A stretch of 39,019 nucleotides of DNA from Pseudoxanthomonas koreensis (GTDB lineage: Bacteria; Pseudomonadota; Gammaproteobacteria; Xanthomonadales; Xanthomonadaceae). The translations under genes were made by a program, and so were the position numbers. Position 1 is the stretch's first letter. Every line of letters begins with the position of its first letter. Positions 16,419-25,380 of this stretch are shown one piece after another. The stretch is from NCBI RefSeq assembly GCF_010093225.1, contig NZ_PDWM01000030.1, forward strand, positions 1-39,019, written 5' to 3'. Under the pieces are notes generated by a model. That model saw only the letters and a list, made by a program, of their open reading frames with translations. It made no database searches and was not told where the DNA came from.

Positions 16419-17201
16419 ATGTCATCCGCCTACGGCACCGAGACGGTGCTCGATGTCCGTCACTGGACGGACGCGTACTTCAGCTTCACCACCACCCGCG
16501 ACGACGGTTTCCGCTTCGAGAACGGCCAGTTCGTGATGATCGGCCTGCCGACCGAAGCCGGGAAGCCGGTCATGCGCGCGTACTCCATCGCCAGCGCCAA
16601 CTGGGAGGAGCAGCTGGAGTTCTTCTCGATCAAGGTCCAGGACGGGCCGCTGACCTCGCGCCTGCAGCACATCCGGCCCGGCGACAGCATCCTGATCGGG
16701 CGCAAGCCGACCGGCACCCTGCTGATCAGTGACCTGCACCCGGGCCGCAACCTGTACCTGCTGGGCACCGGCACCGGACTGGCGCCGTGGCTGTCGGTGG
16801 TCAAGGATCCGGAGACCTACGAGCGCTTCGAACGCGTGGTCGTCTGCCACGGGGTGCGCAACATCGCCGACCTGGCCTACCGCGACTACTTCATGAAGGA
16901 ACTGCCGCAGCACGAGTTCCTCGGCGAAACCATCCGCGACAAGCTGCTCTACTACCCCGCGGTGACCCGCGAGGAATTCCCGCACCGCGGCCGCCTCACC
17001 GAACTGATGGCCAGCGGCGAAATGATGCGCAGCCTGGGCCTGGAACCGCTGGACGCGGAGCACGACCGCGCCATGATCTGCGGCAGCCCGCAGATGCTGG
17101 CCGACTTCCGCGCCCTGCTCGACGGCCGCGGCTTCAGTGCCTCGCCGCGGATCGGCAGCGCCGGCCAGTACGTGTTCGAGCGCGCCTTCGTCGAGAAGTG
17201 A
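16419..17201 (+). CDS. fpr: Ferredoxin-NADP+ reductase
   Basis: A cytoplasmic FAD enzyme of 260 residues that exchanges electrons between NADPH and ferredoxin or flavodoxin. The FAD-binding motif RAYSIAS is near residue 50, the NADP-binding glycine-rich turn LLGTGTGLAPWLS near 112-124, and ICGSPQM near 223. The C-terminus FERAFVEK is characteristic of the short bacterial (subclass I, Azotobacter/Pseudomonas type) FPR. In that group fpr often responds to oxidative stress. The start ATG gives the expected N-terminus and length. It converges on the glutathione peroxidase gene with only four bases between the stops. Confidence 0.94.
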   Translation: MSSAYGTETVLDVRHWTDAYFSFTTTRDDGFRFENGQFVMIGLPTEAGKPVMRAYSIASANWEEQLEFFSIKVQDGPLTSRLQHIRPGDSILIGRKPTGTLLISDLHPGRNLYLLGTGTGLAPWLSVVKDPETYERFERVVVCHGVRNIADLAYRDYFMKELPQHEFLGETIRDKLLYYPAVTREEFPHRGRLTELMASGEMMRSLGLEPLDAEHDRAMICGSPQMLADFRALLDGRGFSASPRIGSAGQYVFERAFVEK

Positions 17202-17205
17202 ACGC

Positions 17206-17703
17206 TCAGCGCGGCGCCGGCGCCGCCAGCGCCCGCTCGATGTCGCCGGCCAGCGAGGCCGGCCGTTCGCGCGGGGCGTAGCGGGCCAGCACCCGGCCAT
17301 CGCGGCCGAGCAGGAACTTGGTGAAGTTCCACTTGATCGCACCGGTACCGAGCAGGCCTCGCTTCTCCTGCCGCAGCCACTGCCAGAGCGGATGCGCGCC
17401 AGGCCCGTTGACCTCGACCTTGGCGAACATCGGGAAGGTCACCCCGTAGTTGAGCGCGCAGAAGCCGCGGATCGCGGCTTCGTCGTCCGGCTCCTGGTGG
17501 CCGAACTGGTCGCAGGGAAAGCCGAGCACGGCAAAGCCGCGGTCGCGGTGATCGCGCCAGAGCTGCTCCAGCCCGGCGTACTGCGGGGTGAAGCCGCAGC
17601 GCGAGGCCACGTTCACCACCAGCAGCACCTGGCCGGCGAACTCGCCCAGCGAGCGCGGGTGGCCGTCGATGTCGGTGGCGCTGAAATCCTGGAGACCTGC
17701 CAT
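17206..17703 (-). CDS. Glutathione peroxidase-family thiol peroxidase
   Basis: A 165-residue peroxidase of the thioredoxin fold that reduces hydroperoxides. The peroxidatic residue is Cys36 in NVASRCGFTPQ, not selenocysteine. The family motifs GFPCDQFGHQEP near 75 and KWNFTKFLLGRDG near 132 supply Gln and Trp of the active site. A second Cys in FPCDQF near residue 77 may be resolving, making it thioredoxin-linked, as in most bacterial members. ATG 17703 begins right before the conserved start and has AGGCGAG upstream; a longer open frame to 17763 adds unconserved residues. No signal peptide, so cytoplasmic. Confidence 0.93.
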   Translation of the reverse strand: MAGLQDFSATDIDGHPRSLGEFAGQVLLVVNVASRCGFTPQYAGLEQLWRDHRDRGFAVLGFPCDQFGHQEPDDEAAIRGFCALNYGVTFPMFAKVEVNGPGAHPLWQWLRQEKRGLLGTGAIKWNFTKFLLGRDGRVLARYAPRERPASLAGDIERALAAPAPR

Positions 17704-17878
17704 GGGCACTCGCCTGTCCGGGGACGCCAGCATAACCGTGCTGCACCCCGCGTGGCGTCGCAACGGCGATGAGACCCTTGTGCGACAAGGCCCCCGCTCC
17801 CTGTGCCATTTGTCACGGGCATTGCCGGCCGGCGGTGGAGTAGATTTGGAGGATTCACCCCGCAGGATCGATTACCAC

Positions 17879-20071
17879 ATGAAGAAGACCGGCCTCTACC
17901 TGGCGCTTGCCGCCGCCCTTGGACTTGGCATGACCGCCTGCAACCGCACCGAAAGCCCCGCCGCCGGCAGCGCCGCCGAGCAGCCGGCCGCGCCGTCCGC
18001 CCAGGACAACCCGTTCTTCGCCGAAAGCGACCTGCCGCTGCACTACCCGCACTTCGACCGGATCCGCGACGAGCACTTCGCCCCGGCGTTCGAAGCGGGC
18101 ATGGCCGAGCAGATCAAGGAAGTGGAGGCGATCGCCGGCAACCCGGAGGCGCCGACCTTCGAGAACACCATCATCGCCCTGGAGAACAGCGGCCAGCTGC
18201 TCGACCGCGCGACCACCGTGTTCTTCAGCCTGGTGGGCACCGACACCAACGACGCGCGCAAGAAGCTGCAGGCCGACTTCTCGCCGCGCTTCGCCGCGCA
18301 CCGCGACGCGATCGCGCTGAACCCGGCGCTGTTCGCGCGCATCCAGGCGCTGTACGACAAGCGCGACACGCTGGGCCTGGACGCCGAGGGCGTGCGCCTG
18401 GTCGAGCGCTACCAGGACGACTTCATCCGCGCCGGCGCCAAGCTGTCCGAGGCTGACAAGGCCACGCTGAAGGACATGAACGCCAGGCTCGCCACCCTGG
18501 GCACCCAGTTCAACCAGAACGTGCTCAACGAGGTCAACGCCTCGGCGGTGACCTTCGACAGCGCCGACGCGCTGGCCGGCTCGAACGAGACCCAGCTCGC
18601 CGCCGCCGCCGAGGAGGCGAAGAAGCGTGGCCAGGAAGGCAAGTACGTGGTCACCCTGCTCAACACCACCGGCCAGCCGCCGCTGACCTACCTCACCAGC
18701 CGCGATGCGCGCCAGAAGATCTTCGAGGCCTCCGCCGGCCGCGGCAGCCGCGGCAACGAGTACGACAACACCGCCATCGTTTCGGAGGTGATGAAGCTGC
18801 GCGCCGACCGGGCGAAGATGCTGGGCTTCCCCAACCACGCCGCCTATTCGCTGGCCGACGCCACCGCCAAGACCCCCGAGGCGGTGAACGCGATGCTGGG
18901 CCAGCTGGCGCCGGCCGCGGTCGCCAACGCCAAGCGCGAAGCCGCCGACCTTCAGGCGATGATCGACAAGGAACAGGCCGCCAAGGGCGAGCCCAGCTTC
19001 AAGCTGGAGCCGTGGGACTGGGCCTACTACGCCGAGAAGGTGCGCCAGGAGCGCTACAACTTCGACGAGTCGCAGCTCAAGCCGTACTTCGAGATGAAGA
19101 ACGTGCTGGAGAACGGCGTGTTCTTCGCCGCCAACCAGCTGTACGGGCTGACCTTCAAGGAACGCACCGACCTGCCCAAGTACCGCGACGACATCTGGAC
19201 CTACGACGTCTTCGACGCCGACGGCAGCCCGCTGGCGATCTTCATCTTCGATCCGTTCGCGCGCGAGTCCAAGCGCGGTGGTGCGTGGATGAACGCCTAC
19301 GTCTCGCAGTCGAAGCTGCACGACACCCAGCCGGTGGTCGCCAACCACCTCAACATCACCAAGCCGACCGACGGCCAGCCGGTGCTGCTGACCTGGGACG
19401 AGGTCACCACCACCTTCCACGAGTTCGGCCACGCCCTGCACGGCATGTTCTCGGACGTGACCTATCCGTACTTCAGCGGCACCAGCGTGCCCCGCGACTT
19501 CGTCGAGTTCCCGTCGCAAGTCAACGAGATGTGGGCCGACTGGCCGTCGATCCTGGCCAACTACGCCAAGCACCACCAGACCGGCGAGGCGATGCCGCAA
19601 GCGCTGCTGGACAAGGTCCTGGCAGCGAGCAAGTTCAACCAGGGCTTCGCCACCACCGAATACCTGGGCGCGGCCATGCTCGACCAGCGCTGGCACCAGA
19701 TCGGTTCGGACGAGGTGCCCGAAGCGGCCGGCGTGATGCAGTTCGAGCACGACGCGCTGGTTGCCGACGGCATCCAGTTCACCCCGGTGCCGCCGCGCTA
19801 CCGCACGCCGTACTTCAGCCACATCATGGGCGGCTACGCGGCCGGCTACTACGCCTACATCTGGTCGGAGGTGCTGGACGCCAACACCCAGCAGTGGATC
19901 CGCGACAACGGCGGGCTCAAGCGCGAGAACGGCGACCGCTTCCGCGCGACCCTGCTGTCGCGCGGCGGCAGCAAGGACGCGCTGCAGCTGTTCCGCGACT
20001 TCACCGGCGCCGATCCGAAGATCGAGCCGCTGCTGGCCAAGCGCGGGCTGGACGCCGCGCCGCCGCGCTGA
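17879..20071 (+). CDS. dcp: M3-family dipeptidyl carboxypeptidase lipoprotein
   Basis: A zinc metallopeptidase of 730 residues that releases C-terminal dipeptides from peptides. The signal peptide ends in a lipobox-like MTAC (Cys about 21), so it is probably anchored in the periplasm; E. coli Dcp lacks such a signal. The zinc motif is HEFGH at 514-518 in FHEFGHALHG, with the third ligand Glu in EFPSQVNEMWADW near 543. Substrate-binding His/Tyr are in FSHIMGGYAAGYYAYIWSE near 650. The length fits family M3A. The 17704-17878 leader carries TAGATTT near 17841 but no convincing -35. A strong terminator follows. Confidence 0.93.
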   Translation: MKKTGLYLALAAALGLGMTACNRTESPAAGSAAEQPAAPSAQDNPFFAESDLPLHYPHFDRIRDEHFAPAFEAGMAEQIKEVEAIAGNPEAPTFENTIIALENSGQLLDRATTVFFSLVGTDTNDARKKLQADFSPRFAAHRDAIALNPALFARIQALYDKRDTLGLDAEGVRLVERYQDDFIRAGAKLSEADKATLKDMNARLATLGTQFNQNVLNEVNASAVTFDSADALAGSNETQLAAAAEEAKKRGQEGKYVVTLLNTTGQPPLTYLTSRDARQKIFEASAGRGSRGNEYDNTAIVSEVMKLRADRAKMLGFPNHAAYSLADATAKTPEAVNAMLGQLAPAAVANAKREAADLQAMIDKEQAAKGEPSFKLEPWDWAYYAEKVRQERYNFDESQLKPYFEMKNVLENGVFFAANQLYGLTFKERTDLPKYRDDIWTYDVFDADGSPLAIFIFDPFARESKRGGAWMNAYVSQSKLHDTQPVVANHLNITKPTDGQPVLLTWDEVTTTFHEFGHALHGMFSDVTYPYFSGTSVPRDFVEFPSQVNEMWADWPSILANYAKHHQTGEAMPQALLDKVLAASKFNQGFATTEYLGAAMLDQRWHQIGSDEVPEAAGVMQFEHDALVADGIQFTPVPPRYRTPYFSHIMGGYAAGYYAYIWSEVLDANTQQWIRDNGGLKRENGDRFRATLLSRGGSKDALQLFRDFTGADPKIEPLLAKRGLDAAPPR

Positions 20072-20094
20072 TCCTGCCACCCTCGCCGCAACGC

Positions 20095-20125
20095 ACTGCG
20101 CCACCTCCGGGTGGCGCAGTCGTTT
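20095..20125 (+). terminator. Intrinsic terminator between dcp and cfa
   Basis: A perfect 11-bp stem (20095-20105 with 20110-20120), TCCG loop, then CGTTT. It lies between convergent genes and could serve both strands. Confidence 0.85.
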
Positions 20126-20146
20126 CCGGGGTCCGGCGCAATCCGG

Positions 20147-21268
20147 TCAGCGCGGGGCGACGTAGCCGCCGGGCACCCCGCGCGGCGAAAGCACCAGTTG
20201 CCACAGCTGCGAGCGGCGGCTGCGGAAGCTGGCCATCGACCCGGCCAGGTAGAACCGCCACATGCGCCGGAAGCGCTCGTCGTAGCGCGGGTCCAGCCGC
20301 TCCCAGGCCGCCTCCACGTTGTCGTGCCAGGCCTGCAGGGTGCGGTCGTAGTCGGCGCCGAAGCCGTGCCAGTCCTCGAGCACGAACAGGCCCTCGCTGG
20401 CCCGGGTGACCTGCGCGGCCGACGGCAGCATCGAGTTGGGGAAGATGTAGCGCGCGATCCACGGATCGGTGCGGCGCACCGAAACATTGCTGCCGATGGT
20501 GTGCAGCAGGAACAGCCCGTCACCGGCCAGGCAGCGCCGCACGACCTCGAAATAGGCGCGGTAGTTGCGCACGCCCACGTGCTCGAACATGCCGATCGAG
20601 AGCACCGCGTCGAAGCGCTCGTCCAGGTCGCGGTAGTCCTGCAGGCGGATCTCCACCGGCAGCCCGGCGCACAGCTCGCGGGCAAACGCGGCCTGCTCCT
20701 CCGAGATGGTCACACCGACTCCGGAGACGCCGTAGCGTTCGGCGGCGAACTTCAGCGCCTCGCCCCAGCCGCAGCCGATGTCCAGCACGCGCATGCCCGG
20801 GCGCAGTTGCAGCTTGCGGCACACCAGGTCGAGCTTGGCCTCCTGCGCCGCATCCAGGCCCGTGGCCTGGCGCCAGTAGCCGCAGCTGTAGACCAGGCGT
20901 CGCCCCAGCATCGCCGCGTAGAGATCGTTGCCCAGGTCGTAGTGGCGCCGGCCCACTTCCCCGCTGCGCGCGCGCGACTGGCGGTTGGACAGCCACGCCA
21001 GCAGCGCGTCGCCGGCTTCGGCCAGGCCATGCACGCGCCGGTCCAGGCGCGCCTGCAGCAGGTGCAGCAGGAAGCCGTCGAGCGAGCGCACGTCCCACCA
21101 GCCGTCCATGTACGACTCGCCCAGGCCCAGCGAGCCCTGCGCGAGTACGCGCGCGTAGAAGCGCCCGTCGTGGACCTGCGGGTCCCATTCGCGGCCGCCG
21201 CCGGCCTGCACGCCGGCCTGCGCCAGCAACGCCTCGATCCTGCGGCGCGGACGGGGGACGGCGGCCAT
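20147..21268 (-). CDS. cfa: Cyclopropane-fatty-acyl-phospholipid synthase
   Basis: Adds a methylene group from S-adenosylmethionine across double bonds of membrane phospholipid acyl chains. It has 373 residues, near the family norm of 380. Motifs are GLGESYMDGWWD near 50, HYDLGNDLY near 110, the SAM loop VLDIGCGWGEAL near 160, EHVGVRNY near 225, and the C-terminal MWRFYLAGSMASFRSRRSQLWQLVLSP. No membrane helices; it acts at the inner face. The start is the first ATG in the frame, 15 bases after the stop of the DUF3298-like lipoprotein gene, so both are likely on one transcript. Confidence 0.95.
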   Translation of the reverse strand: MAAVPRPRRRIEALLAQAGVQAGGGREWDPQVHDGRFYARVLAQGSLGLGESYMDGWWDVRSLDGFLLHLLQARLDRRVHGLAEAGDALLAWLSNRQSRARSGEVGRRHYDLGNDLYAAMLGRRLVYSCGYWRQATGLDAAQEAKLDLVCRKLQLRPGMRVLDIGCGWGEALKFAAERYGVSGVGVTISEEQAAFARELCAGLPVEIRLQDYRDLDERFDAVLSIGMFEHVGVRNYRAYFEVVRRCLAGDGLFLLHTIGSNVSVRRTDPWIARYIFPNSMLPSAAQVTRASEGLFVLEDWHGFGADYDRTLQAWHDNVEAAWERLDPRYDERFRRMWRFYLAGSMASFRSRRSQLWQLVLSPRGVPGGYVAPR

Positions 21269-21283
21269 GCCACTGCCCCGCGC

Positions 21284-22141
21284 CTACCCGCCGAACAGCC
21301 CGTCGACGTCGTCGGCCAGATACGGCCGCAGCACCGCCGCCGGCACGTCCACGGTCTGCACGCCATCGGCATACGGCCCGACCTGGTATGGCGGGAACAC
21401 GAACCGCAGCCCGCCGATGCGGCCATCGGCCGCCGGCAGCGGTTCGAACTCGGTGAAGTTCGCCGGGTCCGCGCCGGTGCCTTCGGCGATCATCTTCAGC
21501 GCGCCGGCGAGCAGCCGTTCGCGATCGCCCGGTTCCAGGTCCCCGTCGGCCGCGCGGGTGTGCGCGGCGGCGCCCAGCTGCTCCTGGACGTAGCCGGACA
21601 CCGCCTTCCAGCCGGCCGGGTCGGCGAACAGGTCCTGTGCGGTGAGCATGCGCTGCTGCCCGGGCAGCCAGACGAAGCGGGCCACCAGCGGCTGGCCATG
21701 GGCGCCGCCGGTATACAGGCTGCCATCGGCGGCCACCGCGACCACCCCAGCGTTGCGTACCAGTTCGCGGAAACCCAGCGACAGTTCGTACGGTGCGGTC
21801 GGCGCGGCATCCAGTCCCGCCACCGCCTGCATCAGTTCGCCACGGGCGGCCTCGGCGTACTCGTGCAGGGCCCGCGCCAGGCCCGGATCGGCTGCCACAC
21901 CCGGCGGATAGCTGATGCCGACCACGTAGCGCGGGTCATGTTCGATCACATCGGCCAGCGCAGGGACGGCATCGGGCTCGGCGGCCGGCGCGTCCGCGAC
22001 GACCGGTGCCTGCGGGGGCTCCGGGGCGGCGGGGTGGTCCGGCGCGGCCTCGCGCTGGCAGGCTGCCAGCAACACCGCGGCCATGCCGGCGGCAAGCAGC
22101 GGGATCGGGTTGAAACGTGTCGTTCCGGGATTCCGGGGCAT
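21284..22141 (-). CDS. DUF3298/RsiV-type lipoprotein
   Basis: A 285-residue lipoprotein with lipobox LLAAC (Cys about 28) and a Pro/Ala-rich tether, followed by a globular domain. The pattern NAGVVAVAADGSLYTGGAHGQP then LTAQDLFADP resembles the PdaC/RsiV-like DUF4163-DUF3298 pair (typically Y-x-GGAHG then T-G-x-x-x-LxDLF). Proteins with this domain bind sugars or lysozyme in some lineages (RsiV), but no function is known for this type. ATG 22141 has an excellent ribosome site, GGGAGGTG, five bases before it, and rules out the long upstream frame. A TAGACT -10-like box lies near 22201-22206. Likely co-transcribed with cfa. Confidence 0.85.
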   Translation of the reverse strand: MPRNPGTTRFNPIPLLAAGMAAVLLAACQREAAPDHPAAPEPPQAPVVADAPAAEPDAVPALADVIEHDPRYVVGISYPPGVAADPGLARALHEYAEAARGELMQAVAGLDAAPTAPYELSLGFRELVRNAGVVAVAADGSLYTGGAHGQPLVARFVWLPGQQRMLTAQDLFADPAGWKAVSGYVQEQLGAAAHTRAADGDLEPGDRERLLAGALKMIAEGTGADPANFTEFEPLPAADGRIGGLRFVFPPYQVGPYADGVQTVDVPAAVLRPYLADDVDGLFGG

Positions 22142-22209
22142 CCTGCACCTCCCTTGCGCGTGGTCCGCGGCCTGCGTCCATCCGGCAGGGTCGCACGCGG
22201 GCAGTCTAG

Positions 22210-22494
22210 TCAATCCACCAGCAGATCGGCGTAGTCCGGATGCCGTGCGGCCCAGACCTCGGCGTACGAGCACGCCGGCAGCACCCGCCAGCCCTGCCCC
22301 CGGGCATGCTCGAACGCGTGCCGCACCAGGTGGCCGGCCAGCCCGCGTCCACCAATCTCCGCGGGCACGCCAGTATGGTCGATGACCATGACCCCGTCCT
22401 GGAGGTGGTATTCGAGTTCGGCCTCGTGCCCGTCCAGCTGCAGGAAGAAACGAGGATGGGCGGGATCGTGGGCGATGGCTGGCAGGTCGGTCAT
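22210..22494 (-). CDS. Small GNAT-like N-acetyltransferase (YjdJ/NATD1 type)
   Basis: A 94-residue protein with the single-domain fold of the Acetyltransf_CG group. The acetyl-CoA-binding loop is visible as EIGGRGLAGHLVRHAFEHA near 46-64, followed by the strand WRVLPACSYAEVWAARHPDYADLL with the conserved Cys-Ser-Tyr. The N-terminal part HEAELEYHLQDGVMVIDHTGVP matches the family's L-x-Y start. Substrates of this group are not established. It ends about 68 bases before the start of the DUF3298-like gene on the same strand and may share its transcript. Confidence 0.88.
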   Translation of the reverse strand: MTDLPAIAHDPAHPRFFLQLDGHEAELEYHLQDGVMVIDHTGVPAEIGGRGLAGHLVRHAFEHARGQGWRVLPACSYAEVWAARHPDYADLLVD

Positions 22495-22674
22495 GGCAGG
22501 TACCCGGGGCGCGGCGGCAAAAGAGGACGCTCTGCGTCACATTCTGGCTGGAAATCCGGCGGCTGGCCCGCTTCGGCGTAGCTGAACAGGAGTCTGGACC
22601 AGTCTGCAGGAGTTGGCACGGGTTCTGCGTCGGTTCAGGCAGGTCCCAATGCCAATGATCCCAGGAGCCCCAGG

Positions 22675-22842
22675 ATGGACGCACTCGACAGCAGCAGCAC
22701 GACCGACTTCGCCAACGACGCCTCCCTGCTCGAAGGCCTCTACCAGCTCGTGGTCAGCGGCCACACCGAGGGCTGGGAATTCGAACACCTGAACGCGGAA
22801 GTGTACGAGCGCCTGAAGCACGCCTACGCGGTCCTCAACTGA
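22675..22842 (+). CDS. Small conserved-looking hypothetical protein (55 residues)
   Basis: An acidic protein of 55 residues starting MDALDSSSTTDFANDASL and ending YERLKHAYAVLN, with a helical middle (LLEGLYQLVVSGHTEGW). No signal peptide, membrane segment or cysteine. It is supported by a good ribosome site, AGGAG at 22663-22667 seven bases before ATG, by codon use like its neighbours, and by a very strong terminator 47 bases after its stop. I do not recognise the family. The 180 bases upstream (22495-22674) must carry its promoter, but I see no clear one. It is short enough to be missed by automated callers. Confidence 0.75.
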   Translation: MDALDSSSTTDFANDASLLEGLYQLVVSGHTEGWEFEHLNAEVYERLKHAYAVLN

Positions 22843-22889
22843 CATTGCGAAGGGGGAAGGACGGAGCGCGTCGCACGCGATCCGTCCGG

Positions 22890-22923
22890 GCAGCCCCGCC
22901 GGCGGCGGGGCTGCTTTTTTTTT
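22890..22923 (+). terminator. Strong intrinsic terminator after the 55-residue gene
   Basis: A perfect 11-bp stem (22890-22900 with 22904-22914), GGC loop and a run of nine T (22915-22923). It is the strongest terminator in the window. Confidence 0.95.
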
Positions 22924-22978
22924 GCTTCTTCTCCCGGCCAGTTCGCACGCCGGGCTTGCACGCCACGAACGCGGGCGC

Positions 22979-23596
22979 TCAACCGAAGCGCGGGTTCAGC
23001 AGCTCGTGCAGGAACACGTTCAGCAGCCGCGGCTCCATCGCCAGCATGAACATCACCCCGAACGCGGCACCGGCCAGGTGCGCGCTGTGGTTGATCCGGT
23101 CCCCACCCCTGCGGTCCATCCAGATGCTGTAGCCGACGTAGAACACCGCGTACAGGATCGCCGGCGCCGGGATGAAGAACACGAAGATCAGCGACCACGG
23201 CTGGATCAGGATGAAGGCGAACAGCACCGCCGACACCGCGCCCGAGGCGCCGAGGCTGAAGTAGTTCGGGTTCTTCTGGTTCCTCAGGTAGCTGGGCAGG
23301 ATCGAGACCACCAGCGCGGCCAGGTAGAACAGCGGGTAGGTCAGCGCGCTGCCGGTGAGCTGCGCCATCACCTGTTCGATCAGCCGGCCGAAGAAGAACA
23401 GGGTGACCATGTTGAACAGCAGGTGCGCCAGGTCGGCGTGCAGGAAGCCGTAGCTCACCAGTCGCCAGTACTCGTGCCTGCGGGCGATCGCCGGCGGCCA
23501 CAGGATCAGCCGGTCGGCCAGGCGACGGTCCTTGAACGCCAGCCACGACAGCAGGGCGGTGACCGCGATCAAGGCCAGGGTGACGGGTGCTTGCAT
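22979..23596 (-). CDS. Rhomboid-family intramembrane serine protease
   Basis: A 205-residue inner-membrane protein with six hydrophobic segments. The catalytic dyad is Ser118 in LGASGAVSA and His173 in HSAHLAGAAFG. The oxyanion/TM2 motif HADLAHLLFNMVTLFFFG (His53, His58, Asn62) is complete, so it should be active. Rhomboids cut membrane proteins within the bilayer. It starts eight bases after the stop of the POT transporter gene on the same strand, so the two are probably one transcript. The substrate is unknown. Confidence 0.92.
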   Translation of the reverse strand: MQAPVTLALIAVTALLSWLAFKDRRLADRLILWPPAIARRHEYWRLVSYGFLHADLAHLLFNMVTLFFFGRLIEQVMAQLTGSALTYPLFYLAALVVSILPSYLRNQKNPNYFSLGASGAVSAVLFAFILIQPWSLIFVFFIPAPAILYAVFYVGYSIWMDRRGGDRINHSAHLAGAAFGVMFMLAMEPRLLNVFLHELLNPRFG

Positions 23597-23603
23597 GCGG
23601 TCC

Positions 23604-25220
23604 TCAGGCGACGCGGTAGTTGTCCTGCATCGGGTAGCGGCGCGCGTAGGCGGCGAACGCCAGCGCGGCCACGAACGCGAAGCCGGCGAAGAAGAACATC
23701 AGGAACGCGTTTTCGCTCAGCCCGGTGCCGGCGATCCGGCCCAGCACCGCCTCGTTGCGCACGCCGAAGTTGGTCAGCAGCACCCACAGGCTGCCGAAGG
23801 TGCTGGTGAGGTACCAGAACGCCATGATCACGCCCTTCATCGCGTGCGGCGCCTGGCTGTAGGCGAACTCCAGCGCGGTCGCCGAGACCAGCACCTCGCC
23901 GAAGGTCAGCAGCAGGTACGGCAGCGCCTGCCAGCTCAGCGAGACCTCGGCGCCACCGTCCAGCCACAGCTGCAGCATGCCGGCCACGATCCAGGACACG
24001 CCTGAGATGGCGATGCCCCAGCCCATCCGCCGCAGCGCGGTCGGTTCCCAGCCGAGCCGGCGCAACGCCGGGTACAGCAGCAGGTTGTTGAACGGGATCA
24101 GCAGCATCACCAGCAGCGGGTTCAGCGCCTGCATCTGCGCGGCGTCCTTCACCAGCCAGCTCGGCCACCAGGCCGAGGCGTGCGGGATCACCATCTCCCG
24201 GCCCTGGATGATCCAGGTCGAGGCCTTCTGGTCGAACAGCGACCAGAACGGGGTCACCAGCGCGAACACGATCAGGATCCGCAGCACCGCGCGCACGCCG
24301 TCCACCGCCGCGTCCGGGTGCGCGCCGCGGGCGCGCTCCAGCTGCATCGACGCGCCCCAGCCCACCGACGCGATCACCACGCCCAGTGCCAGGCAGGCGG
24401 AGATCACGAAGCCGAAGTCCGGCCACCACGGCGCCAGCCCGCCCAGCGACAGCGCCCACAGCAGCAGCAGCGCGGCGGCCACGACCAGACCGGCCACGGC
24501 CACGGCGCGGCCCGGGCGGCCCTCGCCCGGCGCATGCGCGCGCAGCGCCGTCTTCACCACTTCGAGGAAGGCGTGCGGGTCGTTGCGCGAAGGCGGCACG
24601 TTGACGTAGTGGCGGCGCCCCAGCCAGAACACGAAGGTGGCGATGAACATCAGCACGCCGGGGATGCCGAAGGCCACCGCCGGGCCCCAGTGGCGCAGGA
24701 ACAGCGGCGCCAGCAGCGAGGCGAAGAACGAGCCGAAGTTGATGATCCAGTAGAACGCGTCGAAGACCAGCTTGGCCTTGGACTTGTTGCTCTGGTCGAA
24801 CTGGTCGCCGCAGAACGACACCACCAGCGGCTTGATCCCGCCCGAACCCAGCGCGATCAGGAACAGGCCGGTGTAGAAGCCGGTGGCGTTGTCCTCGAAC
24901 ATCGCCAGGCAGGCATGGCCGGCGCAGTAGACAAGCGAGAACCAGAGGATGGTGTGGTACTTGCCGAAGAACCGGTCCGACAGCCAGCCGCCGAGCAGCG
25001 GGAAGAAGTACACGCCGATCACGAACATATGGAATATGTCCTTGGCGGCGCCATCGCGCTGCGGCCCCTCGGGCAGGTAGGCCAGCAGGACCGAGCTGAT
25101 CAGGAACGGAACCAGGATGTTCCGCATGCCGTAGAAGCTGAAGCGCTCGCAGGCCTCGTTGCCGATGATGTAGGAGATCTGGCGGGGCATGCGCCCGCTG
25201 TCAGCAGTGGTCGTGCTCAT
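23604..25220 (-). CDS. POT/PTR family proton-coupled oligopeptide transporter
   Basis: An inner-membrane MFS carrier of 538 residues that imports di- and tripeptides with protons. The proton-coupling ExxER motif is visible as NEACERFSFYGMRN near 22-35, followed by the PTR signature GGWLSDRFFGKYHTILW near 75 and GSGGIKPLVVSFCGDQF near 125. The rest fits 12-14 helices. ATG 25220 is preferred, giving MSTTTADSGRMPRQISY; GTG 25283 and ATG 25190 are alternatives and none has a strong ribosome site. The divergent gap to the M14 peptidase is 160 bases. A secreted carboxypeptidase next to a peptide importer suggests peptide scavenging, an inference. Confidence 0.92.
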   Translation of the reverse strand: MSTTTADSGRMPRQISYIIGNEACERFSFYGMRNILVPFLISSVLLAYLPEGPQRDGAAKDIFHMFVIGVYFFPLLGGWLSDRFFGKYHTILWFSLVYCAGHACLAMFEDNATGFYTGLFLIALGSGGIKPLVVSFCGDQFDQSNKSKAKLVFDAFYWIINFGSFFASLLAPLFLRHWGPAVAFGIPGVLMFIATFVFWLGRRHYVNVPPSRNDPHAFLEVVKTALRAHAPGEGRPGRAVAVAGLVVAAALLLLWALSLGGLAPWWPDFGFVISACLALGVVIASVGWGASMQLERARGAHPDAAVDGVRAVLRILIVFALVTPFWSLFDQKASTWIIQGREMVIPHASAWWPSWLVKDAAQMQALNPLLVMLLIPFNNLLLYPALRRLGWEPTALRRMGWGIAISGVSWIVAGMLQLWLDGGAEVSLSWQALPYLLLTFGEVLVSATALEFAYSQAPHAMKGVIMAFWYLTSTFGSLWVLLTNFGVRNEAVLGRIAGTGLSENAFLMFFFAGFAFVAALAFAAYARRYPMQDNYRVA

Positions 25221-25380
25221 CCGGGAGGTGGCTGCAAAAGAAGCCGAGGGTACCCGATCCGGTGGGGCCACCGGAACCGCCACCGGCCATGTCCGCCGGC
25301 GATGCTGCGATCGCGCCGCGGCTTGCGCCGCGCGCCTCGCCGGGCATCATGTGCGCATCGTCACTTCCAGCCCGCCACCG

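Noticed and set aside
17206-17703. Selenocysteine glutathione peroxidase
   Set aside because: The catalytic position is an ordinary Cys codon (Cys36) and there is no in-frame TGA.
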